Source of the DNA: Anthracocystis setariae
Taxonomy: Eukaryota; Basidiomycota; Ustilaginomycetes; Ustilaginales; Ustilaginaceae
DNA length: 64,000 nucleotides
Assembly: GCA_928724745.1 (NCBI GenBank)
Contig: CAKMXJ010000032.1
Coordinates: 434,001 to 498,000 of the forward strand
Direction: 5' to 3'
Positions 30,574 through 40,207 of this stretch are shown one piece after another. The notes below the pieces were generated by a model. The model was not told the DNA's origin. It made no database searches and saw only the letters and a list, made by a program, of their open reading frames with translations. A program made the position numbers and the translations under genes. Each line of letters starts with the position of its first letter. The stretch's first letter is position 1.

Positions 30574-33500
30574 ATGTCGGAGGCACCTAGACCCGCCATC
30601 AACACCCGTATGCCCAAGGGCGCAAAGCGTCCAAAGTCTTCTCGCGCATGTCTAGCGTGTCGCAAGCTCAAGGCGAGATGCGAGCCAGCTCGGGAAGCTA
30701 GGACGCCTTCCACGCAAGATCCGCAATCCTCGACCTCGACTTCCTCGTTCGTCATTTGCCATCGATGTAAAACGCTCTGCATCGACTGTTTGTATGAGAC
30801 ACCTAGCGGCGAGATCGTCAAAGGCGAGCAAGTCCAAGATCCGAGCACCTCTGCCTCGCCCGCCGAAGAACACATCAAACCTCCCTCTTCTTCCAAGCGT
30901 CCAAGGCACGACGATGCCCGTGGTGCAGCGCCTGATGACCTTGGCAATGACCGTGCCATTTTCTTGTCTCCTGCCATCTCTCCCTGTCCTTTGACACGAT
31001 CCATCTACAGAGACGTCGAAATCTGCTCGCTGAATACGGCACCAATCAGTCATTTGGAGCGACCCGTTCTTGCCGCCAATGCCCTTTCAAGGTTGATCGG
31101 GGCCAAGCCAGCTCTGAAGAAGCAGGCGCAAGACTACATCCTCGGCCTCTCGGGAGCCTCCGGAACAAGCAGCCCACACAGCTGGAAGCAGGCTCCACCA
31201 GACCTGTGCGCAGGAAAAGCGGCTGTCAGGCTCATGCTGCAACAAAAGCCGAACACCGTGTTTCCAAAGAACGAAGTCGACTATCTGACTCGTTTCTTGC
31301 AGCCCCACGAGCACCATCTCAAAATCCTCTTCCAAGGCTTGTACGGCGCTTTCACACCCTTTCTCTCTACACCTTTCGAAGACACGCTTGGCCTTTCAAC
31401 CTTCCAGTCGGAAGCACAGTGCTTTCTGCTTCTTACCATCTACCTCATCGCTCTTCCCCATCTCGAATCCACCCACTCTGTTGGTCAAGCCAAGAAGCCA
31501 CTCCGCAAAGCTGTCGATGCGCTCTTACGTCGTGCCCTGCATACCCCAACCAGCGATCATCTCAACATTTTCGCATTGCACAACTGTGCTTCGCTTCTGC
31601 TCATACCCGTCGACGGCCTAGTTGAGGATTATCGTCCTGTTGACACTTCAGAGCAGGGGGATGATGGACTCTTGGAATTTGCATTCGACCTCAACCCACG
31701 TGCGGCCATCATTACAGCACTGATCGTAGCCCATCGACTAGGCTATGCTAGTCTCGCCTCCACGCTGCCTTCGCTTCGCCAATCTTTTGAAGCCGACTCG
31801 CCTGCGGAGAGTGGCGCATCTGACTCTCTTCGAGATGAATATGCCCATGCGGTCCTTTGCACATTCACTTGGCTAACACTGCTGCAGTTCCGGGCGTCCA
31901 TCGATGTCGCCGAGGACCGCATCGAGTGGGAATCGCTGGCCCAATTCGAGACAGACATTCCGCGTGTCCGGATCGATGCCTTGACTGCTGCTCTCATGCC
32001 GCCTCCTTCCTTTTTGTCCCCTCGCGAACAAAGTCGGTGCTGTTGGATGGCACAACGTGCCGAGCTCTATGGTATCGCACGCGATCATCGTCATCTCAAG
32101 CGTGCTGCTGCATCCTTCACCAAACGAGAGGGCGAGGAGCAGTCGTTGAGCTATAAAAAGGCGCTGGACGGTTGGCGGTACAAGTTCAACGAACAGATGC
32201 GAAGTATGAGCATGGAGTTTCGAAACGACGATCGCGGTCTCCGCTTGCACCGTTACTACTCGGTCTTCTCCAACGCAGAGGCTGCATCGCTCCAGTCCTG
32301 CATCGGCGCCGTCTTTCACAAGGAATTGGCTGCAGATTTGCGACAACGACTGGAAGAGCCCTTCTACCGCGACAATGTCCCTTGGAAATCGGCAGCCACC
32401 ATCCTCCTAGGTCACGAAAACGACCGGATCACCAAGGCCATCCTCATCAATCTTGCCTTTGTTGATGCCACGCTCAAAGCACTTGGCCTCATCTCGTCCT
32501 TGACGCCGGTGATGCCCCAGCTGTACGACTTTGTTGCCTATGAGGATAGCGCGGGCAGCGAGATACCGTCGCCCTCCATCGTTGCCCCGCCCACGGTCCA
32601 AGCTGGACTCTTTGCTCTGTCCGTACTGGTTGCAGCTGACCTTAGACTCTCTGTGATCGAGGCATGGGGAGCGGGCGCGTCCTACTTCAACCATCATCTC
32701 ACGCCGCTATTGACCAACTGCGTCAAATCGTTGCGCGCCTGTCACGTCAGAGTGGACCTTCCTGGCGTCCTCAAGATTCCATATACCACCGCCAACCCCA
32801 TTGCCGATTACCTGCAAGGACCATTCGAGATCTTGATGAGAAAGGTTGCGCAAGACGAGGAGCGCTTGCAGATCTCCCATGTCGAAAGCATCCTCCTGCA
32901 GAACAGCTTCATTCTGTTGTCGAGCAAGAAGAGGCAGACCAGGGTCATAGCTGATGAGCTCGCACCGGATGTACCAGAAATGGTGCAGGACATCGCAGAC
33001 AGCCACAGAATCGAAGAGGAGATCTCTGCGAGCATGATGAGTTCGCTCAATGTTGAAGCTCTTGAAGAAGTCGGAGATACCGACTTTGCGGTGCGGATGT
33101 TTGGCTCAGACGTGCTCGAGGGAGACGTACGGCCGGTTCGCAAAACGAACAGTGGCCTGAACAGTTACGCAACCACGCCGGACTCAGAAGGGCAAAGGAT
33201 CAGTGCCATTTACAACAAGTCGGGCAGTGTCGAAAGAGAGCAGACCAATGGGCCGCCAGTCCCCGTAAGATCATCTAAGCGCGAAGCGCATCTGTACCAA
33301 GGCGTTCGCTCGGTCAACGATGATTCACGATACTCAAGCGCAAGCTCACCGGCGCAGTCTGGTTCCGATAGGCAACACGACAATCTCAACTTGAGCGTGG
33401 TCGGGCATTCCTCGCAACAGATCCAGATCGAGTCTCGAGCCTTCGCGCCGCTTTCCAACCAAGAGCCATTCCACGAGCCCCACGTTCAGAGACCGGGCGT

Positions 33501-34272
33501 TGCTGATGGTGTGGTTCAGTCTGGAGAAGCGAGATATCCACCCTTCCCGAACACCGAGCAGCGTTTCGCATCCGAAGACTCTCTTGGCACCGTTCCGAGC
33601 GAATTCGAGGTTGGAACGCGCGGCTCGTATGCACCGACGATGCAGATGCCTGCACATACCCAAGCGCACGCTACACACAGCTACCACCCTGTGCAGATAC
33701 ACGGCGGTCAACGTCCGGCGGCCAGCGTCATGTACGATGCAGTTCAAGTGCAAACCGAGCACCGCCCAACGATGAGTGCCAACTATGACCCAAGCTTTGC
33801 GCAGCCGAGTTCGAGCCATATGCAGGGCATTGCTCATTTGACGGGGGCAGACACATGGTCGCAGCAGAATCCGACTCACTCAGCGTCGCAACACGCCGGT
33901 GCATCAGCATACCAGGGTGAAGCAGGGATGCCAAAGGATCCGACGCAGCCAAAGTATGAACCGTTCTCGAATGCTTCCGGGCCGGACGCGCACGAGACGT
34001 CGTTTTGTTCGTCTCAACAAGCGCCGAACCATGGACCGTTTGATGGTCAATTCCAGCAATTGTGTTATCCGGCGCATCCACGCGGTCATGCGACTGCAAC
34101 GCTGGTGCATGTCGAGCAAGATGCCGATGTTGTTGGCCACTTGACGCCGCAACACCAGCACCAGGGCCACGCCATGTGGCAGGCTTGGAACTGGGATCCA
34201 GCCCAACAACCGCCACAGCAGCAGCAGCATTATCAGCAACACCCACAACATCAACAGCATTTCCACGGGTAG
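30574..34272 (+). CDS. Zn(II)2Cys6 transcription factor with long Cys3-Cys4 linker
   Basis: 1,232 residues from the ATG at 30574; the frame is open from 30499 but the zinc cluster lies directly after the chosen start. Cysteines at 26, 29, 36, 62, 65 and 72 fit Cys-X2-Cys-X6-Cys-X25-Cys-X2-Cys-X6-Cys, with an additional Cys69. The basic RKLKAR between the second and third Cys is the DNA-contacting stretch typical of Gal4-type factors. The X25 linker is long. Residues about 160-850 are helical and resemble the fungal-specific regulatory region (FLQPHEHHLKILFQGLYGAF, ECFLLLTIYLIALPH-like segment). The C-terminal third is disordered and ends rich in Gln and His, a plausible activation region. A nuclear sequence-specific regulator is firm; targets are unknown. 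Confidence 0.82.
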   Translation: MSEAPRPAINTRMPKGAKRPKSSRACLACRKLKARCEPAREARTPSTQDPQSSTSTSSFVICHRCKTLCIDCLYETPSGEIVKGEQVQDPSTSASPAEEHIKPPSSSKRPRHDDARGAAPDDLGNDRAIFLSPAISPCPLTRSIYRDVEICSLNTAPISHLERPVLAANALSRLIGAKPALKKQAQDYILGLSGASGTSSPHSWKQAPPDLCAGKAAVRLMLQQKPNTVFPKNEVDYLTRFLQPHEHHLKILFQGLYGAFTPFLSTPFEDTLGLSTFQSEAQCFLLLTIYLIALPHLESTHSVGQAKKPLRKAVDALLRRALHTPTSDHLNIFALHNCASLLLIPVDGLVEDYRPVDTSEQGDDGLLEFAFDLNPRAAIITALIVAHRLGYASLASTLPSLRQSFEADSPAESGASDSLRDEYAHAVLCTFTWLTLLQFRASIDVAEDRIEWESLAQFETDIPRVRIDALTAALMPPPSFLSPREQSRCCWMAQRAELYGIARDHRHLKRAAASFTKREGEEQSLSYKKALDGWRYKFNEQMRSMSMEFRNDDRGLRLHRYYSVFSNAEAASLQSCIGAVFHKELAADLRQRLEEPFYRDNVPWKSAATILLGHENDRITKAILINLAFVDATLKALGLISSLTPVMPQLYDFVAYEDSAGSEIPSPSIVAPPTVQAGLFALSVLVAADLRLSVIEAWGAGASYFNHHLTPLLTNCVKSLRACHVRVDLPGVLKIPYTTANPIADYLQGPFEILMRKVAQDEERLQISHVESILLQNSFILLSSKKRQTRVIADELAPDVPEMVQDIADSHRIEEEISASMMSSLNVEALEEVGDTDFAVRMFGSDVLEGDVRPVRKTNSGLNSYATTPDSEGQRISAIYNKSGSVEREQTNGPPVPVRSSKREAHLYQGVRSVNDDSRYSSASSPAQSGSDRQHDNLNLSVVGHSSQQIQIESRAFAPLSNQEPFHEPHVQRPGVADGVVQSGEARYPPFPNTEQRFASEDSLGTVPSEFEVGTRGSYAPTMQMPAHTQAHATHSYHPVQIHGGQRPAASVMYDAVQVQTEHRPTMSANYDPSFAQPSSSHMQGIAHLTGADTWSQQNPTHSASQHAGASAYQGEAGMPKDPTQPKYEPFSNASGPDAHETSFCSSQQAPNHGPFDGQFQQLCYPAHPRGHATATLVHVEQDADVVGHLTPQHQHQGHAMWQAWNWDPAQQPPQQQQHYQQHPQHQQHFHG

Positions 34273-34429
34273 ACTAGAGACACTCACTCGTCGCTTCACA
34301 TTTGTACAAGGTTCATTGTCCATCCCGTACTGTATTTTAGGTGACGCTTTGCATATACTACGCGCTTGGTGATGTCGAGTTTTGACTGTCTCTGTTGAGT
34401 GAGAGGTTGGGTATGAGGAGGGGGTAGGG

Positions 34430-36010
34430 CTAGTCTTGGGAGGAATGTGCGGATTGGTCGGATTCGGATTCGGATTCGGAGTCGGAGTCGGAGTCGGGAT
34501 CGAGGGCGAAGAAGGCGTTGATGAGGGCGGTGAGCGGGGTTAAGATGGCGCATCTGCCTGCTTCTGTTGGGATGGAGGTAGGGCGCGAGTTGGTGTTGGC
34601 GGCAGCAGCGGCGGCGGCGGTGGGGGGTAGGAGTGGGGAGATGATATGGTTTTGGTCGATGGCGGTTTTGAGGAGGTGTTGAAATTCCGAGTTGAATTCG
34701 GCAAGCAAAGTGGTGATGGTTTCGGAGGAGAGGGAGGGGGAGGGGGGAATTTTGGGGGTGATGGAGATGTTTGGGATGGCGTGACCGTAACGGTTGAAGG
34801 TGATGGTGAAGGTGATGGTGAGGGAGGCGGAGTTGGAGTTGGTGAGGGTGAGGGTTTCTGACGAGGTTGGATGGATTAGGGAGTGTGCGAGACGGTCGTC
34901 AGACGGGGTGGTGGTGGAGGAGGAGGAGGAGGAGGGGGTTGGTCGGTGACGAGGGTGCGGGTGCCAGGGGGAAAAGTCGAGGGAATGGGTTTGTTCCCAT
35001 TGACGAATGTGAGATCGGACGAGGTGTGTGTATTGTTGCATGAGGGTGGTGTAGAGGTTTCGACGGAGGGAGATGAGTGGGATGAGGGTGCGAAGCATGA
35101 GCAGGATGGCGGGGAGGTCGTTACGGTGAACGAGACGATCGAAGAGGTGGTGGGATCGGTTGAGCGTGTCTTTGAGCCAGGCGGGAAGTTTGACTTGCAA
35201 GTTTTGAATCTGCGGCGAGGACGTGGTGGGGGTTTCGATAACGTCAAACCGGATGTCGAGGTGGAACAGCCTTGCTACACTCCCGGCCATATGAATGCTT
35301 CGCGATCGATGGCCACTTGGATCCACTCCCGTATCGCGCTGCTCGAGCGTGTCGATATGCAGATACGAAAACTGTACAAGCCCTTCCACCAGCGCGATGG
35401 AACGTCGTTGTCGGTCTTTCAAGTACTCGTTAACCGAAGCGCAATGTCGAGATCTCGCAACTTGACCTTCCACCCCACCCCTCCCGTTCCTACCCCCCTC
35501 AGCAGATTGTCGCTTCCACCTGCGGTCAATGTCAGACCCACTCCCTGTTCCTTCCACACCGACACTCTTGCTCGCCAACAACGACACATCTACGCCTCCC
35601 CAACCCACCTCCTTCCCACCGCCACCACCGCGAACTGAGCTAATCCATCGCGCCACACTCTCGCTTCCGGCAACAAGCAACGACGTAAGCGCATCATCGT
35701 CCATCGAACTCAACTTTTCCAACAGCGCACGTTGGATGCCGTCCCGACCGCGCGCTTCTCGATCGAGGAAGTCGAGCTGCATCTTCGAGCGTGACTTTTC
35801 GCGCTGTCGTTCCGTGAGGTTGCGCCGTTTCTCGCGTTCGGCGAAGATCGAGCGACGAAGATCATGCACTTCGAGATCGAGCGTCTCGACACGCTCGAGA
35901 AGCGTACTGCGATCCATAGTGATAGAGGCGTTGGATCGGGCCGAGCCGGGAGTTTCAGGAGCAACCCCCCGCCGCCGAGACGGAGTAGCGGTAGGTGTGC
36001 TCTGCGACAT
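34430..36010 (-). CDS. Coiled-coil protein, possibly CENP-O/Mcm21-like
   Basis: 526 residues, one exon. After a Ser/Thr/Pro N-terminus, residues about 33-100 form a coiled coil (RSTLLERVETLDLEVHDLRR). A Gly-rich low-complexity stretch follows (about 128-185). A conserved-looking core near 245-330 contains RLFHLDIRFDVIE, LQVKLPAWLKDTLN, and NDLPAILLMLRTLIPLISLR. A second beta-rich part (about 400-430) precedes a helix. The last residues are an acidic Asp/Ser/Glu repeat encoded by a hexamer-like microsatellite (34459-34497). Coiled coil plus two RWD-like blocks with the LP..L and R.DL..L..L..L...R spacing recalls the kinetochore COMA subunit Mcm21/CENP-O, but the resemblance is by eye and weak. 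If not that, this is a hypothetical coiled-coil protein. Confidence 0.55.
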   Translation of the reverse strand: MSQSTPTATPSRRRGVAPETPGSARSNASITMDRSTLLERVETLDLEVHDLRRSIFAEREKRRNLTERQREKSRSKMQLDFLDREARGRDGIQRALLEKLSSMDDDALTSLLVAGSESVARWISSVRGGGGGKEVGWGGVDVSLLASKSVGVEGTGSGSDIDRRWKRQSAEGGRNGRGGVEGQVARSRHCASVNEYLKDRQRRSIALVEGLVQFSYLHIDTLEQRDTGVDPSGHRSRSIHMAGSVARLFHLDIRFDVIETPTTSSPQIQNLQVKLPAWLKDTLNRSHHLFDRLVHRNDLPAILLMLRTLIPLISLRRNLYTTLMQQYTHLVRSHIRQWEQTHSLDFSPWHPHPRHRPTPSSSSSSTTTPSDDRLAHSLIHPTSSETLTLTNSNSASLTITFTITFNRYGHAIPNISITPKIPPSPSLSSETITTLLAEFNSEFQHLLKTAIDQNHIISPLLPPTAAAAAAANTNSRPTSIPTEAGRCAILTPLTALINAFFALDPDSDSDSESESESDQSAHSSQD

Positions 36011-36480
36011 GGTCGGATTGTATTTGCTGCCGATGGAAGTGGAGCGTCGTTATGCTGTTTGGTGGAGTTGCAAGTTGAAATGCCGTGTTGGGTTGGAGAA
36101 GAGTCGATGCTGGTCTGCTGCTAAAAGTGGATGATTGGATCTACGTTGGGTATAAAGAGAGAGCAGTGCATGCAGCCGAGAAGCGTGAAACGGTCAAGAT
36201 GATAGGGGTCAGAAGGGGGTTTGGAATGGTTGATGGTTGGGTGTGAGAAATATGGTGTTGTTCGATGCAGCGTCGATGGGCGGCGCGTCGCGTCTTGCAA
36301 TTTACCGGACAGATGAGAACAATTTGAAGCGGTCTAACAACATTAGCCTAAACGCAACCGCTACACCCTCATCCCGATTCGACAGGCAAGAGTGTGTACA
36401 AATGAGGCGCGGTGTTGCTACCTGACTTTGCTGAAGACATCTGTTGCAATTGCAATGCTGCTATCAAAGGTAGTCTGCTT
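36011..36480. promoter_or_regulatory. Intergenic, promoter of the coiled-coil gene and RRP36 terminator
   Basis: 470 bases between two tandem minus-strand genes. No gene, repeat or clear motif seen. Confidence 0.35.
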
Positions 36481-37860
36481 TCAGAACTTGGTCCTCTTGT
36501 TTGACTCGCCACCGGGTCCACTCCTTTTCCTCTTGGGCACCGCTGCGTTTCCTTCTCTGCCAAACCCGATCCCGACCGGCATATGCCTCTTCTCCTTCTG
36601 GGCGTTCTTCTTCCTTCTCCTCTCGAGCGCCTTCTTGAGTTGCTTCTTCTCCTGCGCACTCGGCTTGTTCTCTGCATCGCCTCCACCCGACAGTCGGTCG
36701 TACTTGTCCTTGAGCAACATTTGCTTGATCTCGCTCTTCTTGGGATAGAACGGTTGCAGACCCTTGTCGACCCTCTCCTTATTCTGTGCTTTGATCTTGC
36801 CCTTGACTGTCGACTCGCGAGCCCTCCTCTCCCTCTCCCCCGCCAAACCTTCCGCCCTTCGTAACGCTGCTTCCACCTTGGCTCGCTCCTCCCGGATCGC
36901 CAGCGCTGCTTCGGACCTAGCCTTCGGACCCGCTTGGTGAGCTTCTTGCTTCTTGAGCTTGGCCAGCGTCTTTTTCAGCGTGGTAAGCTCGTCTTTGAAC
37001 ATATCCGGAAGGAACGAGTAGGATTTCGCGAACAGGTCCTTATTGACGCTGCCCGAGAGAGATTCGAATCTGGGATCGCGCACCTGGCTTGAGGCGGTTT
37101 CGATGACAGTTCGCTTGCGAGAGACGGGACGTTTGCTGGAGATCTCGGTGGGGGCGTTCTTGTTGGATCGTTTGGCGAGTTCTTTGCGCTCGTGGATTTG
37201 GCGTTTTCGTTGCTCGCGCTCCTTGCGTGCTTGCGCCCAGGCATCGTCTGCGTCGTTGTTGGACGAGGAGGCTCCACCGCCGGAGAGTTGTCGAAGTCGT
37301 TCACGAACCTCGCGACGTTTGGCCTCCAGCGCTTCGTCTGCGTCGACGGATGACTTGCTCGACCTGGAAGAGATCGGATTGCGTTGCGGTTGTTTGCCTG
37401 CTTTGGCTTTGGCAAGTCTCTGACGATCCGCTGCGAACTCGTCTTCCTCGAGATCGGAAATATCTGGTTCTGGTTCGGAAAGGTCGTCTTCACTGTCGGA
37501 ACCATCGAGTTGTTGGTGAGCTTTCACTAGGGCTGAGAAAGGGATCTGGTTCATTTGCTGTTCGAGGTCGTTTGCGTCGTCAGAGTCGGAGTCCACATCG
37601 TCACTGGAATAATGTGCGCCATTTTCTTCGTCTTGGTCGGTTTCGAGATCTTCAGAGTCATCGTCTTCATCAGACTCGCCCATGAACTGAGCGTACTTGG
37701 GCCTCTCCTCTTCATCGTGTCCTTGTTCGTCGTCGTCGTCCTCTTGGCCTAGTTCGGAGCCAGACTCGAGCTGGAGCGAGCCAACGTCCGACTGTTCTGA
37801 ATCCTGTTGGAACACAGCAGCCCTTGCTGGCGGCTTTCTCGCTGTTGCACCTTTCACCAT
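36481..37860 (-). CDS. RRP36: rRNA processing protein Rrp36 (SSU processome)
   Basis: 459 residues from the ATG at 37860 (MVKGATARKP). The frame is open to 38052, but the extra part translates leader sequence. The N-terminal half is strongly acidic (Asp/Glu/Ser runs, about 20-150). The conserved Rrp36 block starts with APTEISSKRPVSRKRTVIE then RDPRFESLSG, continues with a helical stretch (FLPDMFKDELTTLKKTLAKL), and reaches the basic QPFYPKKSEIKQMLLKDKYD and KKALERRRKKNAQKEKR. It ends in a nuclear-localisation-like Lys/Arg tail. Rrp36 is needed for early cleavages of the 35S pre-rRNA. It shares a 330-base promoter region with UTP7, another SSU-processome gene. Confidence 0.9.
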   Translation of the reverse strand: MVKGATARKPPARAAVFQQDSEQSDVGSLQLESGSELGQEDDDDEQGHDEEERPKYAQFMGESDEDDDSEDLETDQDEENGAHYSSDDVDSDSDDANDLEQQMNQIPFSALVKAHQQLDGSDSEDDLSEPEPDISDLEEDEFAADRQRLAKAKAGKQPQRNPISSRSSKSSVDADEALEAKRREVRERLRQLSGGGASSSNNDADDAWAQARKEREQRKRQIHERKELAKRSNKNAPTEISSKRPVSRKRTVIETASSQVRDPRFESLSGSVNKDLFAKSYSFLPDMFKDELTTLKKTLAKLKKQEAHQAGPKARSEAALAIREERAKVEAALRRAEGLAGERERRARESTVKGKIKAQNKERVDKGLQPFYPKKSEIKQMLLKDKYDRLSGGGDAENKPSAQEKKQLKKALERRRKKNAQKEKRHMPVGIGFGREGNAAVPKRKRSGPGGESNKRTKF

Positions 37861-38190
37861 TGTTGAGCGAGTTGATGGGGTATATGGGAATGGTGATGTT
37901 GTCGAGGCGAGAAGGAATCCAAGTGGAGTGCAGCAACTTTGTGTTTCAGGCTGAGTTGCTTCCAGATTTTGTATTCGAATCGAAAAATGTGGATACAAGC
38001 CTTGAAGTGAGTTCAGGGTTTTTGTATTGAAAAAAAAGGGTTGAGTGGGCATTTTCTTCGTTGAGTTCTTTCATTTTTTTTTTTTTTTTTTTTTGGACAG
38101 TGTGGAGCTGAATGAACCCTTCTTGGCTGCTCAACACCATCAACCGTCAGAGGAACATCTGACCATCCTGTCGATCTCAGCATAGGCACC
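37861..38190. promoter_or_regulatory. Shared promoter region of the SSU-processome genes RRP36 and UTP7
   Basis: 330 bases between divergent start codons, including an uninterrupted T21 run (38074-38094). Short distance and common function suggest coordinated expression. Poly(dA:dT) tracts are known to exclude nucleosomes in fungal promoters, so this tract may be functional. No further motif was identified. Confidence 0.55.
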
Positions 38191-40086
38191 ATGGATCCAG
38201 GACCATCCAAACGTACATCCAGTGGCTCGAAGGCCAAGAGCAATGGCACGAACAAGTCTTTCCACACCCAAGAGGCGCTCGACAAGCAAGCCAACTCCAT
38301 CTCGGCCGCCACCTCGCTTCCTCGTTCGCTCGACCGCTCCGCACCAGCTTCCATGAAGGATGTCAAACTGCCCAAATCCGTAACCAACCTCAAGGACAAG
38401 AAGCTAAAGAGCAAACTCACTCACCAGCACTTGTCCGCAAAGCGAGCCGCTGAGGCTGCACGTCTAGCCAATGAGTATCTCAACACTTCCGCGCCCGGCC
38501 AAGGCGCCGGCATGATCGAAACCGAGGGCGAGCTGGAGAGGACGTTCAAGGTGACACAGGCGCAGATCAAGGATAATGTTGGTATAGATACGGCGACGAA
38601 GGGGTTCGAGTTGAAGTTGGATGGTGGGAAGCAGGGCGTGGGGTTGGGGCCGTATAGGTGTGATTATACTAGGAATGGACGGCAGTTGGTGATCGGTGGT
38701 AGGAAGGGCCATTTGGCAGCGTTTGATTGGCAGACGGGAAAGTTGAGCTGTGAGATTCAGGTCAGGGAGACGGTACGCGATGTCAAGTGGTTGCATAACA
38801 GCAGCTTCTTTGCTGCGGCGCAGAAGAAGTACGTCTACATCTACGACGATGCAGGTATCGAGATTCACAAGCTCAAACAGCATACCGATGTCAACCGACT
38901 CGAATTTCTACCGTATCACTTCCTGCTCGCCTCCGTCGGTGCGACGGGCTACCTGAAATACCACGACACCTCCACCGGAACGCTCATCAGCCAGCACCGC
39001 ACCGGTCTCGGCAACTGCAACACCATGACGCAAAACCCCCTCACCGCGGTCATCCATCTCGGCCACACCAACGGGACCGTAACACTGTGGACACCCAACC
39101 TTTCCACACCAGCGGTCAAGCTGCTTGCCCACAGGGGGCCGGTGACGGGTGTTTCGATCGACTCGCGCAATGGTGGTCGCGATCTGGCGACATGCGGCAT
39201 GGACGGCACCATCAAAGTGTGGGATACCCGCATGCTCGGCAAAGGCGCACGTCGAGAATGGCAAGCACGTCGACCTGCTTCCGACCTGCAATACTCTCAA
39301 CGCGGTCTGCTCGGTGTTGCGTGGGGTCCTCACGTTTCCGTCTACGACACGCACGCGCCGCTGGGAAACGCCCCACCCGGTCCGTACATCACGCAAGGCT
39401 TCCCGCGTTCCGAACCAATCCAAGTGAAATTCTGCCCATTCGAGGACGTCCTCGGAGTCGGTCATGGTGGCGGGTTCACCTCGCTGCTCGTGCCAGGAGC
39501 GGGCGAACCCAATTTCGACTCATCCGAACTCGATCCGTTCGAAACACGCACCGCCCGTCGCGAACGCGAAGTGCACCAATTGCTCGACAAGATTTCGCCC
39601 GACCTCATCTCGATCGACCAGTCGATCCTCGGCTCGATCCATGTCGCCGAGACCAACGTGTCTGCTGCTGAACAGGAACGGGTTCTGGCCGAGGTGACGA
39701 GACGCAAGTCAGATGCGGTGGTGCGGTCCTTGGATGGACGGCCCTATTCGCAGCTCTCGCGACTCGAGCGTTTGCAGTTGGAGAATCCCGAGTTCGCGGA
39801 GGGGGAGGAGGAGGAGGAGGAGAGTGGTAGTCTGGCGGTGAAGATCGCAGCACACGAGGGACCGAAGAAGGAGAAGAATCGGATGAGGGGTAAGAATAAG
39901 GCGTTGAGCAGATATTTGAGGAAGAAGAGGGAGAATGTCGTGGATCCAAATAGGATCGCGGTCAAGGCGAGGATGGAGAGGTTGAGGAAGGAGCAGTTGG
40001 AGAAGAGAAAGAGGAACAAGGCAGCAGGTATCGCCGAGGATGACCAGAGCTTCTCGGCTCTCGACATGTTTAAAAAGCGGGGTTGA
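38191..40086 (+). CDS. UTP7: U3 snoRNP / SSU-processome protein Utp7 (WDR46)
   Basis: 631 residues, one exon. The basic N-terminus includes the helix KLTHQHLSAKRAAEAARLAN. The WD40 propeller contains YRCDYTRNGRQLVIGGRKGH, AAFDWQTGKL, ETVRDVKWLHNSSFFAAAQK, YVYIYDDAGIEIHKL, FLPYHFLLASVGATGYLKYH, ATCGMDGTIKVWDTR and the family-specific GFPRSEPIQVKFCPFEDVLG, then GHGGGFTSLLVPGAGEPNFD. The C-terminal extension is highly basic (MRGKNKALSRYLRKKRENVV). Utp7 binds the U3 particle and is required for 18S rRNA maturation in the nucleolus. Divergent partner of RRP36. Confidence 0.92.
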   Translation: MDPGPSKRTSSGSKAKSNGTNKSFHTQEALDKQANSISAATSLPRSLDRSAPASMKDVKLPKSVTNLKDKKLKSKLTHQHLSAKRAAEAARLANEYLNTSAPGQGAGMIETEGELERTFKVTQAQIKDNVGIDTATKGFELKLDGGKQGVGLGPYRCDYTRNGRQLVIGGRKGHLAAFDWQTGKLSCEIQVRETVRDVKWLHNSSFFAAAQKKYVYIYDDAGIEIHKLKQHTDVNRLEFLPYHFLLASVGATGYLKYHDTSTGTLISQHRTGLGNCNTMTQNPLTAVIHLGHTNGTVTLWTPNLSTPAVKLLAHRGPVTGVSIDSRNGGRDLATCGMDGTIKVWDTRMLGKGARREWQARRPASDLQYSQRGLLGVAWGPHVSVYDTHAPLGNAPPGPYITQGFPRSEPIQVKFCPFEDVLGVGHGGGFTSLLVPGAGEPNFDSSELDPFETRTARREREVHQLLDKISPDLISIDQSILGSIHVAETNVSAAEQERVLAEVTRRKSDAVVRSLDGRPYSQLSRLERLQLENPEFAEGEEEEEESGSLAVKIAAHEGPKKEKNRMRGKNKALSRYLRKKRENVVDPNRIAVKARMERLRKEQLEKRKRNKAAGIAEDDQSFSALDMFKKRG

Positions 40087-40207
40087 ATACAGTACATGTT
40101 GTTTTCTTTCTCTCGATCACGCCTTCCTTTTGCAAATATTGTGATCTTTCTCATTGAGACTACACGAAGCGATAGCGTGGCGGACAAAACGATCTAGGGA
40201 GGATGTC

